A stretch of 64,000 nucleotides of DNA, taken from NCBI RefSeq assembly GCF_001956855.1, contig NZ_MTHD01000004.1:248001-312000 (forward strand), in the 5' to 3' direction. Positions within the stretch are counted from its first letter, which is position 1, and every line of letters starts with the position of its first letter. Position numbers and translations under genes: made by a program. The notes beneath the pieces are model-generated. The model made no database searches. It saw only the letters and a program-made list of their open reading frames with translations, and was not told where the DNA came from. This stretch comes from Azonexus hydrophilus (GTDB taxonomy: Bacteria > Pseudomonadota > Gammaproteobacteria > Burkholderiales > Rhodocyclaceae). Positions 8,583-20,715 of the stretch are shown here, piece after piece.

Positions 8583-9406
8583 AGCCATATCGCAACCCGG
8601 CCAGCCTGGGCATTCTCATCCTGATCGTGGCAGCGCTTGTCTGGCTCTACAGCGGCACCGACAACTCGTTGCAGCGGCTGCAAGCCGGCGCTCCCCTGCG
8701 GATCGGCTATGCCGTTGAACCACCGTACGCCGTCATCGAGGCCGACGGCAGACTGACGGGGGAAGCACCGGAAATTGCCCGGCGTATTGCCGCCGCTCTT
8801 GGCATCAAACAGCTGGAATGGCGACAACTGGAATTCGGCGAGCTGATTCCTGAGCTGGAAAATGGCAGCATTGACGTCATCGCCGCCGGCATGTTCATCA
8901 CCCCTAATCGCGCCAAACGGGTCGCCTTCTCCGATCCGACATGGCATGTGCGTCCCGGACTGCTGGTCAGCCGGGACAATCCCAAGGGGATCCTCTCCTA
9001 TCGCCAGGCATCGTCCCGGCCCGAATTGCGTATCGCGGTACTGGCCGGCTCGATTGAGGAACAGTTGATACAGGAATTCAGCAGCGGCAAATCGCAGCCT
9101 TTGCGCGTTCCGGATGCACTGACCGGGCGGGTCGCGGTTGAAGCCGGGCTGGCCGATGCGTTGATGTTGTCCGAACCGTCGGTACGCTGGCTTTCCCGGC
9201 AAAACCAGCTGGGCAGTACCGACGCGGTATTTCCGGAAAGCACGCCGGGTGACGACATGACTTACGGCCGCACGGCGTTTGCCTTCCGCCTGAGCGAGCG
9301 GGCCTTGCGCCAGGGATGGAACAAGGCCCTGCATGCCTACCTGGGCAGCAAGGACCATCGCGAACTGCTGGTACGACTTGGGCTGAGCAGCGAGGTCAAG
9401 CCGTGA
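8579..9406 (+). CDS. Periplasmic substrate-binding protein, family 3, likely sensory
   Basis: 275 residues with an N-terminal hydrophobic segment (about 8-25) that may be an uncleaved anchor. A bacterial extracellular solute-binding family 3 fold follows: LRIGYAVEPPYAVIEADGRL, then GSIDVIAAGMFITPNRAKRVAFSDP. Such proteins bind amino acids or other small ligands. No permease or ATPase gene is nearby. The gene sits between a PAS sensor and a histidine kinase, with its start overlapping the gene before (ATGA) and its stop overlapping the gene after (GTGA). I infer that it is the ligand-sensing part of this signalling operon, not a transporter component. The ligand is unknown. Confidence 0.85.
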   Translation: MKPYRNPASLGILILIVAALVWLYSGTDNSLQRLQAGAPLRIGYAVEPPYAVIEADGRLTGEAPEIARRIAAALGIKQLEWRQLEFGELIPELENGSIDVIAAGMFITPNRAKRVAFSDPTWHVRPGLLVSRDNPKGILSYRQASSRPELRIAVLAGSIEEQLIQEFSSGKSQPLRVPDALTGRVAVEAGLADALMLSEPSVRWLSRQNQLGSTDAVFPESTPGDDMTYGRTAFAFRLSERALRQGWNKALHAYLGSKDHRELLVRLGLSSEVKP

Positions 9407-12036
9407 ACACTACCGTACATCCTGCTCCCGACGCACCGAAGCACGGTTTCCGGCGCTGGTTTGCCTTGTCGGTGATTCTCGGCCTCAGTGTCATCGCCCT
9501 CCTGAGCTGGCTGCACTTTGAACAGCGCCGCTCGCTGCAGCAGGCATCCCGCCAGCTTGGCGAGTTACGCCAGGCCCAGGTTCACCTGGCAAAAGGTTTC
9601 CTGCAGTTCAGTCTGGGCGGTGATCCGCAGACCCCCTTCAACCGGGCCGAGGGCATTGTCCTGCTCCGGCAGTCTGTGCTTTCCTTCGAACGCTCGCTGT
9701 CCAGACTCGAATCCCTGAGCGCGGAAGAAACCGAAACATTCCGCCAGACGGCTGAATCCTTCCTGAAACAGCTCGAAAACTGGCGAAACGCACCAGCGGG
9801 GGACTTGGCAACGCCCGTCCGCTTGCGCATCGCGTTCAGTGCGCTCGAGCGCAAGGCCGGAAAACTGGATGCCCTGGCCCAGGCGGAAATCAACAAGCTG
9901 CGCGCCGATAACGACCGGCACTATTTGCTCAGCCTTGCCGGATCATTGCTGGCCTTGAGCCTGATCACCGGCATCGTCCTCAACGCGGTCCGCAAGGAAC
10001 GGCTGGCAAGCAGGCAGGGCGCCACTTTCAGGGAAGCTCACCGCAGCAGCGAAACCCGTTTCCGGCGACTGTTTGACGACACCCCGGTAGCCATGGTCCT
10101 GACTGACCAGAACGGCCGACTCATCGCCCAGAACAAGTGCCACGAACGACTGTTCGGCTTTACCCTGAACGACACGCCCAGCCTTGATGACTGGTGGCTT
10201 CAGGCTTATCCCGATCCGGCATACCACACCGCAGTGACAGCACGCTGGCAGGCTGCCGTCGACCTGGCCCGGCAGCGCAATGGCGACATCGAGGCCGGCG
10301 AGTACCGCGTCACCTGCAAGGATGGTAGCGAGCGAATGGTCCAGATATTCGGCATCCTGCTGGCCGACGGCATGCTCTCCACCTTCCTTGACGTCACCGA
10401 CAACCGCCTGGCGGAAAACCGTCTGCGCCTGTGGGCCGAGGCTTTCGAGCAGGCCCAGTTGGGACTGGCCATCTCGGATGCCAGGAGCAACGCCTTTATT
10501 GCGGTCAACCCGGCTTTTGCCCGGGAAAGGGGCTATACCCCCGAAGAACTGACTGGCAAACCGATTGGCACTGTTTTCCCCGAAGACCGCCAGCCGGAGA
10601 TCCGTCAATACCTGGCATCCATCGACCACAGCACCCATGGCGTTCTGGAAACCGAACACCGCCGCCGGGATGGCAGCCGCTTCCCGGTGTTGCTCGACAT
10701 CACCGTGCTCAAGGATGCTGACGGGCAGGCGATCAACCGGGTCGCCTACGCCCTTGACATCACCGAGCGCAAACGCGCCGAACAGGCGCTGGCAGCAGCG
10801 CAGAGCGCCGCGCTGACGCAGCAGAAGCAGGCGCGCATTGCGACCCTGAATCAGATGCAGGACGCCAATGCTGCCCGGGAGCGTGCCGAAAAAGCCCTCG
10901 CCGCACTCCACGAGAGCCGCGAGCGGCTGGCGCTGTTCATCGAACACGCACCGGCAGCGCTGGCAATGTTCGACCGGGAAATGCGCTACATCGCGGTCAG
11001 CCGGCGCTGGCTGGCCGATTATGCCCTGACCGGACACGACATCATCGGCGAAAGCCATTACGCCATCCTGCCCGAGATCACGGAAGAGTGGAAAGCGGTT
11101 CACCGCCGCGGCCTCGCCGGCAAAGTCGTGCGCGCCGATGCCGAGCGCTTCCGGCGGGCCGACGGCAGCGTCCAGTGGATACGCTGGGAAGTTCATCCGT
11201 GGCACGAGGCCGATGGCCCGGTCGGCGGCATCGTCATATTTTCCGAAGACATCAGCCGGCAGAAACAGGCCGAGGAGGATATCCGCCAACTCAACGCCGA
11301 TCTTGAGCGCCGGGTACTCGAACGGACCTCGGAGCTGAGCGCCGCCAACGCCGAGCTGGAAAGTTTCGCCTACGCCGTGTCCCACGACCTGCGCGCGCCC
11401 TTGCGTGCCATGAGCGGTTTCTCGCAAGCCATGGTCGAGGACTACGGCAATGAACTGAGCGACGAAGCGCGCGGCTATCTGGATCAGATCGTCATCGCCA
11501 GCCGGCGGATGGGCGACCTGATCGACGGCATCCTGACCCTGTCGCGCAGCACCCGCGGCGAATTGCTGCGCAATCCGGTGGACATCTCCAGCATGGCGAC
11601 GCGCAAGCTGCAAACGCTGGCTGGCGAAACACCGGAACGCCAGGGGCAATGGCAGGTCGAACCTGGACTGGATGTGGCCGGGGATGAGCGAATGATCGAG
11701 GTGGTCATCGACAATTTGCTCGACAATGCCTGGAAATACAGCAGCCGGGTCGCCTCGCCAGTCATCCGGGTCTATTCGGAAACCAGGGAAGGAAAGCGCT
11801 GGATATGCGTTTCCGACAACGGTGCCGGATTCGACATGGCCCATGCCGAACGTCTGTTCAAACCCTTCCAGCGCCTGCACCGGCAGGACGAATTCCCCGG
11901 CATAGGCATTGGCCTGGCCACCGTACAACGCATCATCCATCGCCACGGCGGTGACATCGAATCCCGCGGTCAACCTGGCCAGGGAGCCACTTTCCGTTTC
12001 ACGCTGCCGGCAAGCCTCCAGAACACAGGAAACTGA
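9403..12036 (+). CDS. Multi-PAS membrane sensor histidine kinase
   Basis: 877 residues from a GTG at 9403 that overlaps the previous stop (GTGA); an upstream in-frame ATG would run far into that gene. Two membrane helices (about 19-37 and 173-196) enclose a periplasmic helical domain of about 135 residues. Three PAS domains (about 211-335, 343-465, 505-625) follow, then a short coiled coil and a phytochrome-type kinase core. His661 in AVSHDLRAP is the phosphoacceptor. The ATPase domain has DNLLDNAWKYSS near 769 and DNGAGFDMA. The next gene is a matching single-domain response regulator. One GTTGACCGCAA-class site is at 10499. Confidence 0.92.
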   Translation: MNTTVHPAPDAPKHGFRRWFALSVILGLSVIALLSWLHFEQRRSLQQASRQLGELRQAQVHLAKGFLQFSLGGDPQTPFNRAEGIVLLRQSVLSFERSLSRLESLSAEETETFRQTAESFLKQLENWRNAPAGDLATPVRLRIAFSALERKAGKLDALAQAEINKLRADNDRHYLLSLAGSLLALSLITGIVLNAVRKERLASRQGATFREAHRSSETRFRRLFDDTPVAMVLTDQNGRLIAQNKCHERLFGFTLNDTPSLDDWWLQAYPDPAYHTAVTARWQAAVDLARQRNGDIEAGEYRVTCKDGSERMVQIFGILLADGMLSTFLDVTDNRLAENRLRLWAEAFEQAQLGLAISDARSNAFIAVNPAFARERGYTPEELTGKPIGTVFPEDRQPEIRQYLASIDHSTHGVLETEHRRRDGSRFPVLLDITVLKDADGQAINRVAYALDITERKRAEQALAAAQSAALTQQKQARIATLNQMQDANAARERAEKALAALHESRERLALFIEHAPAALAMFDREMRYIAVSRRWLADYALTGHDIIGESHYAILPEITEEWKAVHRRGLAGKVVRADAERFRRADGSVQWIRWEVHPWHEADGPVGGIVIFSEDISRQKQAEEDIRQLNADLERRVLERTSELSAANAELESFAYAVSHDLRAPLRAMSGFSQAMVEDYGNELSDEARGYLDQIVIASRRMGDLIDGILTLSRSTRGELLRNPVDISSMATRKLQTLAGETPERQGQWQVEPGLDVAGDERMIEVVIDNLLDNAWKYSSRVASPVIRVYSETREGKRWICVSDNGAGFDMAHAERLFKPFQRLHRQDEFPGIGIGLATVQRIIHRHGGDIESRGQPGQGATFRFTLPASLQNTGN
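10499..10509 (-). repeat. GTTGACCGCAA-class repeat, exact
   Basis: Reads TTGCGGTCAAC on the plus strand, coding Ile-Ala-Val-Asn within the second PAS domain of the histidine kinase. Confidence 0.8.
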
Positions 12037-12037
12037 C

Positions 12038-12478
12038 ATGCACACCAAAAGCATACTTCTCGTCGAAGACAACCCGCAGGACGAAATGCTGACCCTGCGG
12101 GCACTGCGGCGTGCCAACGTGGCCAACCGCATCGACGTCGCCCGCGACGGACAACAGGCGCTCGATTATCTGTTTCGTGAAGGCGAATACGCCGATCGCG
12201 AAGGTCCCGACTTACCCACCGTAGTCGTCCTCGACATCGGCCTGCCCCGGCTGTCCGGTCTGGAAGTGCTGGAACGCCTGCGTAACGATGAAAGAACGAC
12301 CTTGCTGCCGGTTGTCATCCTGACCTCCTCCGACGAAGAACAGGACCGTCTCAGGAGCTACGCCTTCCGCTGCAACAGTTTCGTGCGCAAGCCCGTGGAC
12401 TTTGCCGAATTCGCCGAAACTGTAGCCCGCCTGGGTGTCTACTGGCTGGCGACCAACGAAACGCCATCGGCAAAGTGA
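12038..12478 (+). CDS. Single-domain response regulator, Rcp1-like
   Basis: 146 residues forming one receiver domain with no DNA-binding output. It starts [20 protein letters not shown]. The phosphoacceptor is Asp66 in VVVLDIGLP, the conserved Thr/Ser lies in ILTSSDEE, and the Lys in VRKPVD. The sequence style (long alpha-beta insertion [18 protein letters not shown]) is that of regulators paired with phytochrome-type kinases. Its ATG is two bases after the stop of the kinase gene. It probably relays phosphate from that kinase to another protein. Confidence 0.92.
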   Translation: MHTKSILLVEDNPQDEMLTLRALRRANVANRIDVARDGQQALDYLFREGEYADREGPDLPTVVVLDIGLPRLSGLEVLERLRNDERTTLLPVVILTSSDEEQDRLRSYAFRCNSFVRKPVDFAEFAETVARLGVYWLATNETPSAK

Positions 12479-12485
12479 TGTACAG

Positions 12486-15260
<2,775 letters not shown>

Positions 15261-15266
15261 GACCGA

Positions 15267-17255
15267 TCAGCGCTTCTGCGCCAGCATCGCCTTCATGGCG
15301 TCGAGCCTGGCGCTGCCGGTCGCCTTGTCGGGCGGAGCATCCTGCTTGCCGCCGGTGAAGCGGACGTCTTCCCTGCCCATTTCGTCGATGAAACGCGATG
15401 GCTCGCAGGGCACGAATTCGCGGGCCTGCTTGCGCCGTTCGCAATAGGAAATATTCAAGGTGTGCTGGGCCCGGGTGATGCCGACGTACATCAGGCGGCG
15501 CTCTTCCTCGATCTTGGCCGGATCGACGGATTCCCGGTGCGGCAGGATGCCTTCCTCGACGCCGACCAGGAAGACATGCCGGTACTCCAGCCCCTTGGCC
15601 GCGTGCAGGGTCGACAGTTGCACGGCGTCGTATTCGTCGTCGTTCTGCTTGTCGAGCATGTTGATCAGGGCGATGCTCTGGGTCAGGTCAACCAGCGTTT
15701 TACCATCCAGCTCGCCCTTCTTGTTGAGCCAGTTGGCGAATTCGCAGACATTGGTCCAGCGCGTCTGCGCCGTGCGTTCCTCTTCGTGGTCGTAGAGGAA
15801 GGTTTCGTAATCGATCGCCTTGAGCAGATCGGGCAGGACCTGGTGCGCCGGTTCCCTGCTGGCCCGCGACTGGATGCGGTTGATGAAATTGCAGAACTCG
15901 AGCAGGGGTTCAAGTTGACGGGGCTGGATGCGCTGTGCGAAGCCCTCTTCGAATGCTGCCTGAAACAGCGAGATGTGGCGCTCGCCGGCGTAGATGCCGA
16001 GCACCTGCAGCGTCGCCGCACCGATGCCGCGCTTGGGCGTGGTGGCAGCGCGGATGAAGGCCGGATCGTCGTCTTCGTTGGCGAGCAGGCGCAGGTAGGC
16101 GGTGATGTCCTTGATCTCGGCCTTGTCGAAGAAGGATTTGCCACCTGAGAGCAGGTAGGGAATGCGATGGTCGCGCAGGTATTCCTCGAAAATCCGCGCC
16201 TGGTGGTTGGAGCGGTAGAGGATGGCGTAATCCTTGAACTTGGCGCGATGCTCGAACTTGTGCGCCTGCAGTTTCATGACCACGCCTTCGGCCTCGGCAT
16301 CGTTGTCACGGCAGGCATTGACGGAAATCTGCTCGCCGTGGCCGAGATCGGACCACAGCTTCTTGTCGAACAGCTTTTCGTTGTGCGAGATGACGTTGTT
16401 GGCGGCCTTGAGGATTCTTACGGTCGACCGGTAATTCTGCTCAAGTTTGATGACCTTGAGAGCGGGAAACTCGGTCGGCAGTTTCTTCAGATTCTCGATG
16501 TCGGCGCCACGCCAGCCATAGATCGCCTGATCATCGTCACCCACCGCCGTAAACTGGGCGCGGACGCCGGTCAGCAGCTTGAGCAACTGGTACTGGCAAG
16601 CGTTGGTGTCCTGGTATTCGTCGACCAGCAGGTAACGCAGACGGTTTTGCCACTTGTCGGCGATTTCCGGATGCTCGGTGAACAGTTTCACCGGCAGGCC
16701 GATCAGGTCGTCGAAATCGACCGCCTGATAGGCCTTGAGTGTCGCTTCGTAGGACAGGTAGGCGTGGGCGGCGAGCTTTTGGTGCTCATCGAACGCCAGA
16801 TGCCGGGCTGCTTCTGGCGTGATCAGCCCGTTCTTCCAGTTGGAAATGGTGGACTGGACGATGCGCAGCGTCGCCTTGTCGACGGTACCGGCCGTTTCGC
16901 TGATGATGCCGGCGCAATCGGCCGAATCGAAAATCGAGAAGCGCGGCTTGTAACCGAGCGCCTTGGCTTCTTCACGCAGGATGCGCACGCCGAGCGAGTG
17001 AAAAGTCGAAATCTGCAAGTCGTCGGCTTGCGGCTTCGACAGCAGCTTGCCGATACGCTCCTGCATTTCCTTCGCCGCCTTGTTGGTGAAGGTGATGGCG
17101 GCGATATTGCGCGGCTGGAAGCCACAGTCCTGAACCAGATAGGCGATCTTCTGCGTGATCACCCGTGTCTTGCCCGAGCCGGCGCCGGCCAGGACGAGCA
17201 GGGGACCGTCGAGATAATGGATCGCTTCGCGCTGCTGGGGATTGAGACCGGACAT
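15267..17255 (-). CDS. rep: ATP-dependent DNA helicase Rep (UvrD/Rep family)
   Basis: 662 residues, typical for Rep. This 3'-5' superfamily 1 helicase helps replication forks pass protein roadblocks. It starts MSGLNPQQREAIHYLDGPLL. Walker A is GAGSGKT at 24-30, followed by TFTNKAAKEM, LVDEYQDTN, GDDDQAIYGWRGA and the late motifs LSTLHAAKGLEY and VGITRA. The C-terminal tail is short. It converges on the hybrid kinase gene with six bases between the two stops. Confidence 0.93.
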   Translation of the reverse strand: MSGLNPQQREAIHYLDGPLLVLAGAGSGKTRVITQKIAYLVQDCGFQPRNIAAITFTNKAAKEMQERIGKLLSKPQADDLQISTFHSLGVRILREEAKALGYKPRFSIFDSADCAGIISETAGTVDKATLRIVQSTISNWKNGLITPEAARHLAFDEHQKLAAHAYLSYEATLKAYQAVDFDDLIGLPVKLFTEHPEIADKWQNRLRYLLVDEYQDTNACQYQLLKLLTGVRAQFTAVGDDDQAIYGWRGADIENLKKLPTEFPALKVIKLEQNYRSTVRILKAANNVISHNEKLFDKKLWSDLGHGEQISVNACRDNDAEAEGVVMKLQAHKFEHRAKFKDYAILYRSNHQARIFEEYLRDHRIPYLLSGGKSFFDKAEIKDITAYLRLLANEDDDPAFIRAATTPKRGIGAATLQVLGIYAGERHISLFQAAFEEGFAQRIQPRQLEPLLEFCNFINRIQSRASREPAHQVLPDLLKAIDYETFLYDHEEERTAQTRWTNVCEFANWLNKKGELDGKTLVDLTQSIALINMLDKQNDDEYDAVQLSTLHAAKGLEYRHVFLVGVEEGILPHRESVDPAKIEEERRLMYVGITRAQHTLNISYCERRKQAREFVPCEPSRFIDEMGREDVRFTGGKQDAPPDKATGSARLDAMKAMLAQKR

Positions 17256-17349
17256 GTATCCAGGGTTTTTCGGGAGGATGATTCGGGACAGGCGCGCATT
17301 CTAACGCATGCGCAAGATGTGCCCCGGAACCCGGCGGCTTTGGCCGGCG

Positions 17350-17670
17350 TCAGGCGAGTTCGTCGATTTTCCCCGGGCGCTTTGCCCGGGTATTGAAGCT
17401 GAACAGGCGCAAAGCCTGGGGCCCGACCATTCCGGACAGTGTTGCCGCCAGCCGCTGCGCATCCTGGCGCCGCCTTTCGACCCCCTGATAGGGGCCGACA
17501 GCACGTGGATCGACCTCGAACATTTCCTGCTGCAGTGAGCGTTCACGATCATTGTTGGCGCCTTCCATCGGCTCCACCCGGCGCACCGCCTGCGACTGGG
17601 CCAGCAGCGCCCGTTCCGCCGCTTCGGGCGAATGGTGCTGCGTGGTCGAAATCAGGCGGGACATTTTCAT
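17350..17670 (-). CDS. Small hypothetical protein
   Basis: 106 residues, not recognised. It is polar and charged, with no signal peptide or membrane helix. The Glu/Arg/Gln-rich middle (SLQQEMFEVDPRAVGPYQGVERRRQDAQRL) is probably helical. The ATG at 17670 has a good AGGAG seven bases upstream, which supports translation. That ribosome-binding site lies inside an inverted repeat (17671-17691). It sits between rep and the DUF4197 gene, all on the minus strand. Confidence 0.65.
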   Translation of the reverse strand: MKMSRLISTTQHHSPEAAERALLAQSQAVRRVEPMEGANNDRERSLQQEMFEVDPRAVGPYQGVERRRQDAQRLAATLSGMVGPQALRLFSFNTRAKRPGKIDELA

Positions 17671-17691
17671 GATCAGGCTCCTGACCTGATC
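17671..17691. promoter_or_regulatory. Inverted repeat covering the ribosome-binding site of the small hypothetical gene
   Basis: GATCAGG at 17671-17677 and CCTGATC at 17685-17691 are separated by seven bases that contain the AGGAG of the downstream gene on the minus strand. As RNA, the hairpin would present or hide the Shine-Dalgarno; as DNA, it is a possible operator. Confidence 0.4.
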
Positions 17692-17730
17692 AACGGCATC
17701 CCTTCATGAAACTTGAATACTAATTTGCAA

Positions 17731-18429
17731 TCACAGCGCGCCGAATATCTTTTTCAGCAAGGCGCTGCCGGCAGCCACCGGATTGCTGCGCAGCCGCTTT
17801 TCCTCTTCCGCAATCATCAGGAACAGCCCGTCCATCGCCTTTTGCGTGACATAGCTGTCGATGTCGGCATCCTTCTTGTCAATCAAGCCAACACTGGCCG
17901 CCTTGCCGGCAAACTTGTTGTACTGCTCGGCCAGTTGCAGCTTGCTGGTGGCTGTCTTGACGATGGGCAGGAATTTCGCCGTCAGCTTTTCAGTCGATGA
18001 CTGCTGGAAATATTGCGTGACACTGTCGTCACCACCAGTCAGGATGGCTTTCGCATCCTGCAACGTCATTCGGCGAATGGCATCGGAAAGGATGGGCATG
18101 GCTTCGGCAACGGCGTTTTCCGCAGCGTGATTCATGGTTTCCACCAGTTGATCGGCCTGTTTGCCCATACCGAACATGCGCAATCCGGATTCAGCCTTCT
18201 GCAGGTAACCGGGCAGCGGAATCTTCACCTTGCTGTTGCCCAGGAAGCCGTTGCTCTGGCCCAGCGAGGACACCGCAAATTCAGCCCCCTTGGCCAGCGC
18301 CTCGCGCACCCCGGCACCGGCATCGGCGTTGGAAATGCCGTCGAGCGGCGCCGCCTGCGCGGTTATTGCGGTCAACCCGATGAAAAGGGCAAAAACCGGG
18401 GAGAAACAACGGGCAAGGAACGAGTTCAT
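17731..18429 (-). CDS. Secreted DUF4197-family protein
   Basis: 232 residues. A signal peptide (FALFIGLTAITAQAA) is followed by an all-helical body matching DUF4197: VREALAKGAEFAVSSLGQ, VKIPLPGYLQKAES, and TLQDAKAILTGGDDSVTQYF. The family is periplasmic, widespread in proteobacteria and of unknown function. It is the next gene after pilU on the same strand, with a 19-base gap, so it may share the pilT-pilU transcript. A GTTGACCGCAA site falls in the signal-peptide codons. Confidence 0.88.
   Translation of the reverse strand: MNSFLARCFSPVFALFIGLTAITAQAAPLDGISNADAGAGVREALAKGAEFAVSSLGQSNGFLGNSKVKIPLPGYLQKAESGLRMFGMGKQADQLVETMNHAAENAVAEAMPILSDAIRRMTLQDAKAILTGGDDSVTQYFQQSSTEKLTAKFLPIVKTATSKLQLAEQYNKFAGKAASVGLIDKKDADIDSYVTQKAMDGLFLMIAEEEKRLRSNPVAAGSALLKKIFGAL
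18366..18376 (-). repeat. GTTGACCGCAA repeat, exact
   Basis: On the gene's own (minus) strand it codes Leu-Thr-Ala inside the signal peptide of the DUF4197 protein. Confidence 0.8.
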
Positions 18430-18448
18430 GGCAGACTCCAGTATGTGT

Positions 18449-19585
18449 TCAGACGATGTCGAGGTGGCCGATACCCGAGGTCAGGTCGCGGTCCCGCGAT
18501 TCCTTGCCGTGCAGCTTGATCTGCAGACGCAGATCATTGAGCGAGTCGGCATTGCGCAACGCATCCTCGTAGCTGATCTTGCCGGCATCGTAGAGATCGA
18601 ACAGTGCCTGATCGAAAGTCTGCATGCCGAGTTCACGCGACTTCTTCATGACTTCCTTGATCTCATGAACTTCTCCACGGAACACCAGATCGGAAATCAG
18701 CGGCGAGTTGAGCATCACTTCGACGGCGGCGACCCGGCCCTTGCCATCACGCTTCGGCAACAGGCGTTGCGACACCATTGCCCGCAGGTTCAGCGACAGG
18801 TCCATCAGCAATTGCTGGCGGCGCTCTTCCGGGAAAAAGTTGATGATCCGGTCGATCGCCTGGTTGGTACTGTTGGCATGCAGCGTTGCCAGCGCCAGAT
18901 GGCCGGTTTCGGCAAAGGCGATGGCGTAATCCATGGTATTCCGGTCGCGGATTTCGCCCATCAGGATGACATCCGGCGCCTGGCGCAGGGTGTTCTTCAG
19001 CGCCGGGCCCCAGTCGTCCGTATCGACACCGATCTCGCGCTGCGTGATGATGCAGTTCTTGTGTTCGTGCACATATTCGATCGGGTCCTCGACGGTGATG
19101 ATGTGACCGTAGGAATTCTCGTTGCGGTAATCAACCAGCGCCGCCAGCGAGGTCGTCTTGCCGGTACCGGTGCCGCCGACAAAAATGATCAGGCCGCGTT
19201 TGGTCATCGCCAGATCCTTGACCACCGCCGGCAGACCAAGATCATCGAGCGTCGGAATGGTCATGTTGATGGTCCGGCAGACCACGGCGACCCGCCCCTG
19301 CTGGACCAGCGCATTGACCCGGAAACGGCCGATACCGGTCGGCGAGATGGCGAAGTTGCATTCACGCGTCGATTCGAATTCCGCCGCCTGACGGTCGTTC
19401 ATGATCGAGCGGGCCAGCTCTGCCGTGTGCTGCGAGGTCAGGACCTGGTTGGACACCGGGGTGATCTTGCCGTCTATCTTGATCGCCGGCGGAAAGCCGG
19501 AAGTGATGAACAAGTCCGAACCACGCTTCTGCGACATCAGGCGCAAAAGATCGTGCATGAATTTCATCGCCTGATCGCGTTCCAT
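18449..19585 (-). CDS. pilU: Type IV pilus retraction ATPase paralogue PilU
   Basis: 378 residues, the usual PilU length (PilT is about 345). It is a hexameric secretion-type ATPase at the pilus base that works with PilT in retraction. It has Walker A GGTGTGKTT near 133-141, DPIEYVHEH, GEIRDRNTMDYAIAF and GHLALATLHANS. The AIRNLIRE motif of PilT is replaced by SPLISDLVFRGEVHEIKEVM, and a longer C-terminal tail follows, both PilU traits. It follows pilT after a 30-base gap. Confidence 0.94.
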   Translation of the reverse strand: MERDQAMKFMHDLLRLMSQKRGSDLFITSGFPPAIKIDGKITPVSNQVLTSQHTAELARSIMNDRQAAEFESTRECNFAISPTGIGRFRVNALVQQGRVAVVCRTINMTIPTLDDLGLPAVVKDLAMTKRGLIIFVGGTGTGKTTSLAALVDYRNENSYGHIITVEDPIEYVHEHKNCIITQREIGVDTDDWGPALKNTLRQAPDVILMGEIRDRNTMDYAIAFAETGHLALATLHANSTNQAIDRIINFFPEERRQQLLMDLSLNLRAMVSQRLLPKRDGKGRVAAVEVMLNSPLISDLVFRGEVHEIKEVMKKSRELGMQTFDQALFDLYDAGKISYEDALRNADSLNDLRLQIKLHGKESRDRDLTSGIGHLDIV

Positions 19586-19615
19586 TTTTCCCCCTGCTCC
19601 GTTTTACCCCCGGCC

Positions 19616-20659
19616 TCAGGCCGGGAATGCATCCTTGTTGGCGGCGCGCATGCGCGCCTCGCTGCTCGAGACGATATTGCGCCGGACCAGGTCGATCAGA
19701 CACTGATCGAGCGTCTGCATGCCCATCGCCTGACCGGTCTGGATCGCCGAGTACATCTGCGCCACCTTGTTTTCGCGGATCAGGTTGCGGATCGCCGGCG
19801 TGCCGATCATGATTTCGTGGGCAGCAATCCGGCCATTGCCGTCCTTGGTCTTCAGCAGCGTCTGCGAGATGACCGCGCGCAACGATTCGGACAGCATCGA
19901 ACGAACCATTTCCTTTTCCTCGGCCGGGAAGACGTCGACGATACGGTCGATTGTCTTCGCCGCCGACGAGGTGTGCAGCGTACCGAACACCAGGTGGCCG
20001 GTCTCGGCCGCGGTCAGCGCCAGACGGATGGTTTCCAGGTCGCGCAATTCGCCGACCAGAATGACGTCCGGGTCCTCACGCAGCGCCGAGCGCAGCGCGT
20101 TGGAAAAGGACAGCGTCTGCGGGCCGACTTCGCGCTGGTTGATCAGGCACTTCTTCGATTCGTGCACGAATTCGATCGGGTCCTCGATCGTCAGGATGTG
20201 CGCGTAGTCGTTTTCATTGACGTGGTTGACCATCGCCGCCAGCGTCGTCGACTTGCCCGAGCCGGTAGGACCGGTAACCAGCACGATGCCACGCGGATAT
20301 TCCGAGATGTCCTTGAAAATCTTCGGGCAGTTCAGTTCCTCCAGCGTCAGCACCTTGGTCGGAATGGTCCGGAAGACCGCCGCTGCGCCACGTTGCTGGT
20401 TGAAGGCATTGACCCGGAAACGGGCCAGATTGGGGATCTCGAAGGAAAAGTCGCACTCCAGCGTCTCTTCGAACACCTTGCGCTGGCCGTCGTTCATGAT
20501 GTCGTACACCATGCCATGCACGTCCTTGTGCTCCATCGGCGGCAGGTTGATGCGGCGTACATCGCCATGGACGCGGATCATCGGCGGCAGGCCAGCGGAA
20601 AGATGCAGATCGGAAGCCTTGTTCTTGACGCTGAAGGCCAGCAGTTCGGTGATGTCCAT
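19616..20659 (-). CDS. pilT: Type IV pilus retraction ATPase PilT
   Basis: 347 residues. It is the motor for pilus depolymerisation, needed for twitching and for pulling DNA inward in naturally competent bacteria. Walker A GPTGSGKST spans 130-138, with the Asp box DPIEFVHES, Walker B in VGELRDLETI, and GHLVFGTLHTSSA. The retraction signature AIRNLIREN is present near the C terminus. It is divergent from yggS, as in many proteobacteria, and a likely promoter lies in the 56-base gap. Confidence 0.96.
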   Translation of the reverse strand: MDITELLAFSVKNKASDLHLSAGLPPMIRVHGDVRRINLPPMEHKDVHGMVYDIMNDGQRKVFEETLECDFSFEIPNLARFRVNAFNQQRGAAAVFRTIPTKVLTLEELNCPKIFKDISEYPRGIVLVTGPTGSGKSTTLAAMVNHVNENDYAHILTIEDPIEFVHESKKCLINQREVGPQTLSFSNALRSALREDPDVILVGELRDLETIRLALTAAETGHLVFGTLHTSSAAKTIDRIVDVFPAEEKEMVRSMLSESLRAVISQTLLKTKDGNGRIAAHEIMIGTPAIRNLIRENKVAQMYSAIQTGQAMGMQTLDQCLIDLVRRNIVSSSEARMRAANKDAFPA

Positions 20660-20680
20660 GCGATTGGTCCTTGATGCCCG

Positions 20681-20709
20681 TGTATACTTGAACGATAGGA
20701 AATTCCCAA
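20681..20709 (-). promoter_or_regulatory. Probable sigma-70 promoter of pilT-pilU
   Basis: On the minus strand TTGGGA (20709-20704) and TATACA (20686-20681) are separated by 17 bases. Transcription would start about 15 bases before the pilT ATG. Confidence 0.5.
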
Positions 20710-20715
20710 TGGATT

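Noticed and set aside
18230..20674. 814-codon plus-strand frame across pilU and pilT
   Set aside because: Antisense to two well-conserved ATPases; its low-complexity, Arg/Gln/His-rich sequence resembles no protein family.
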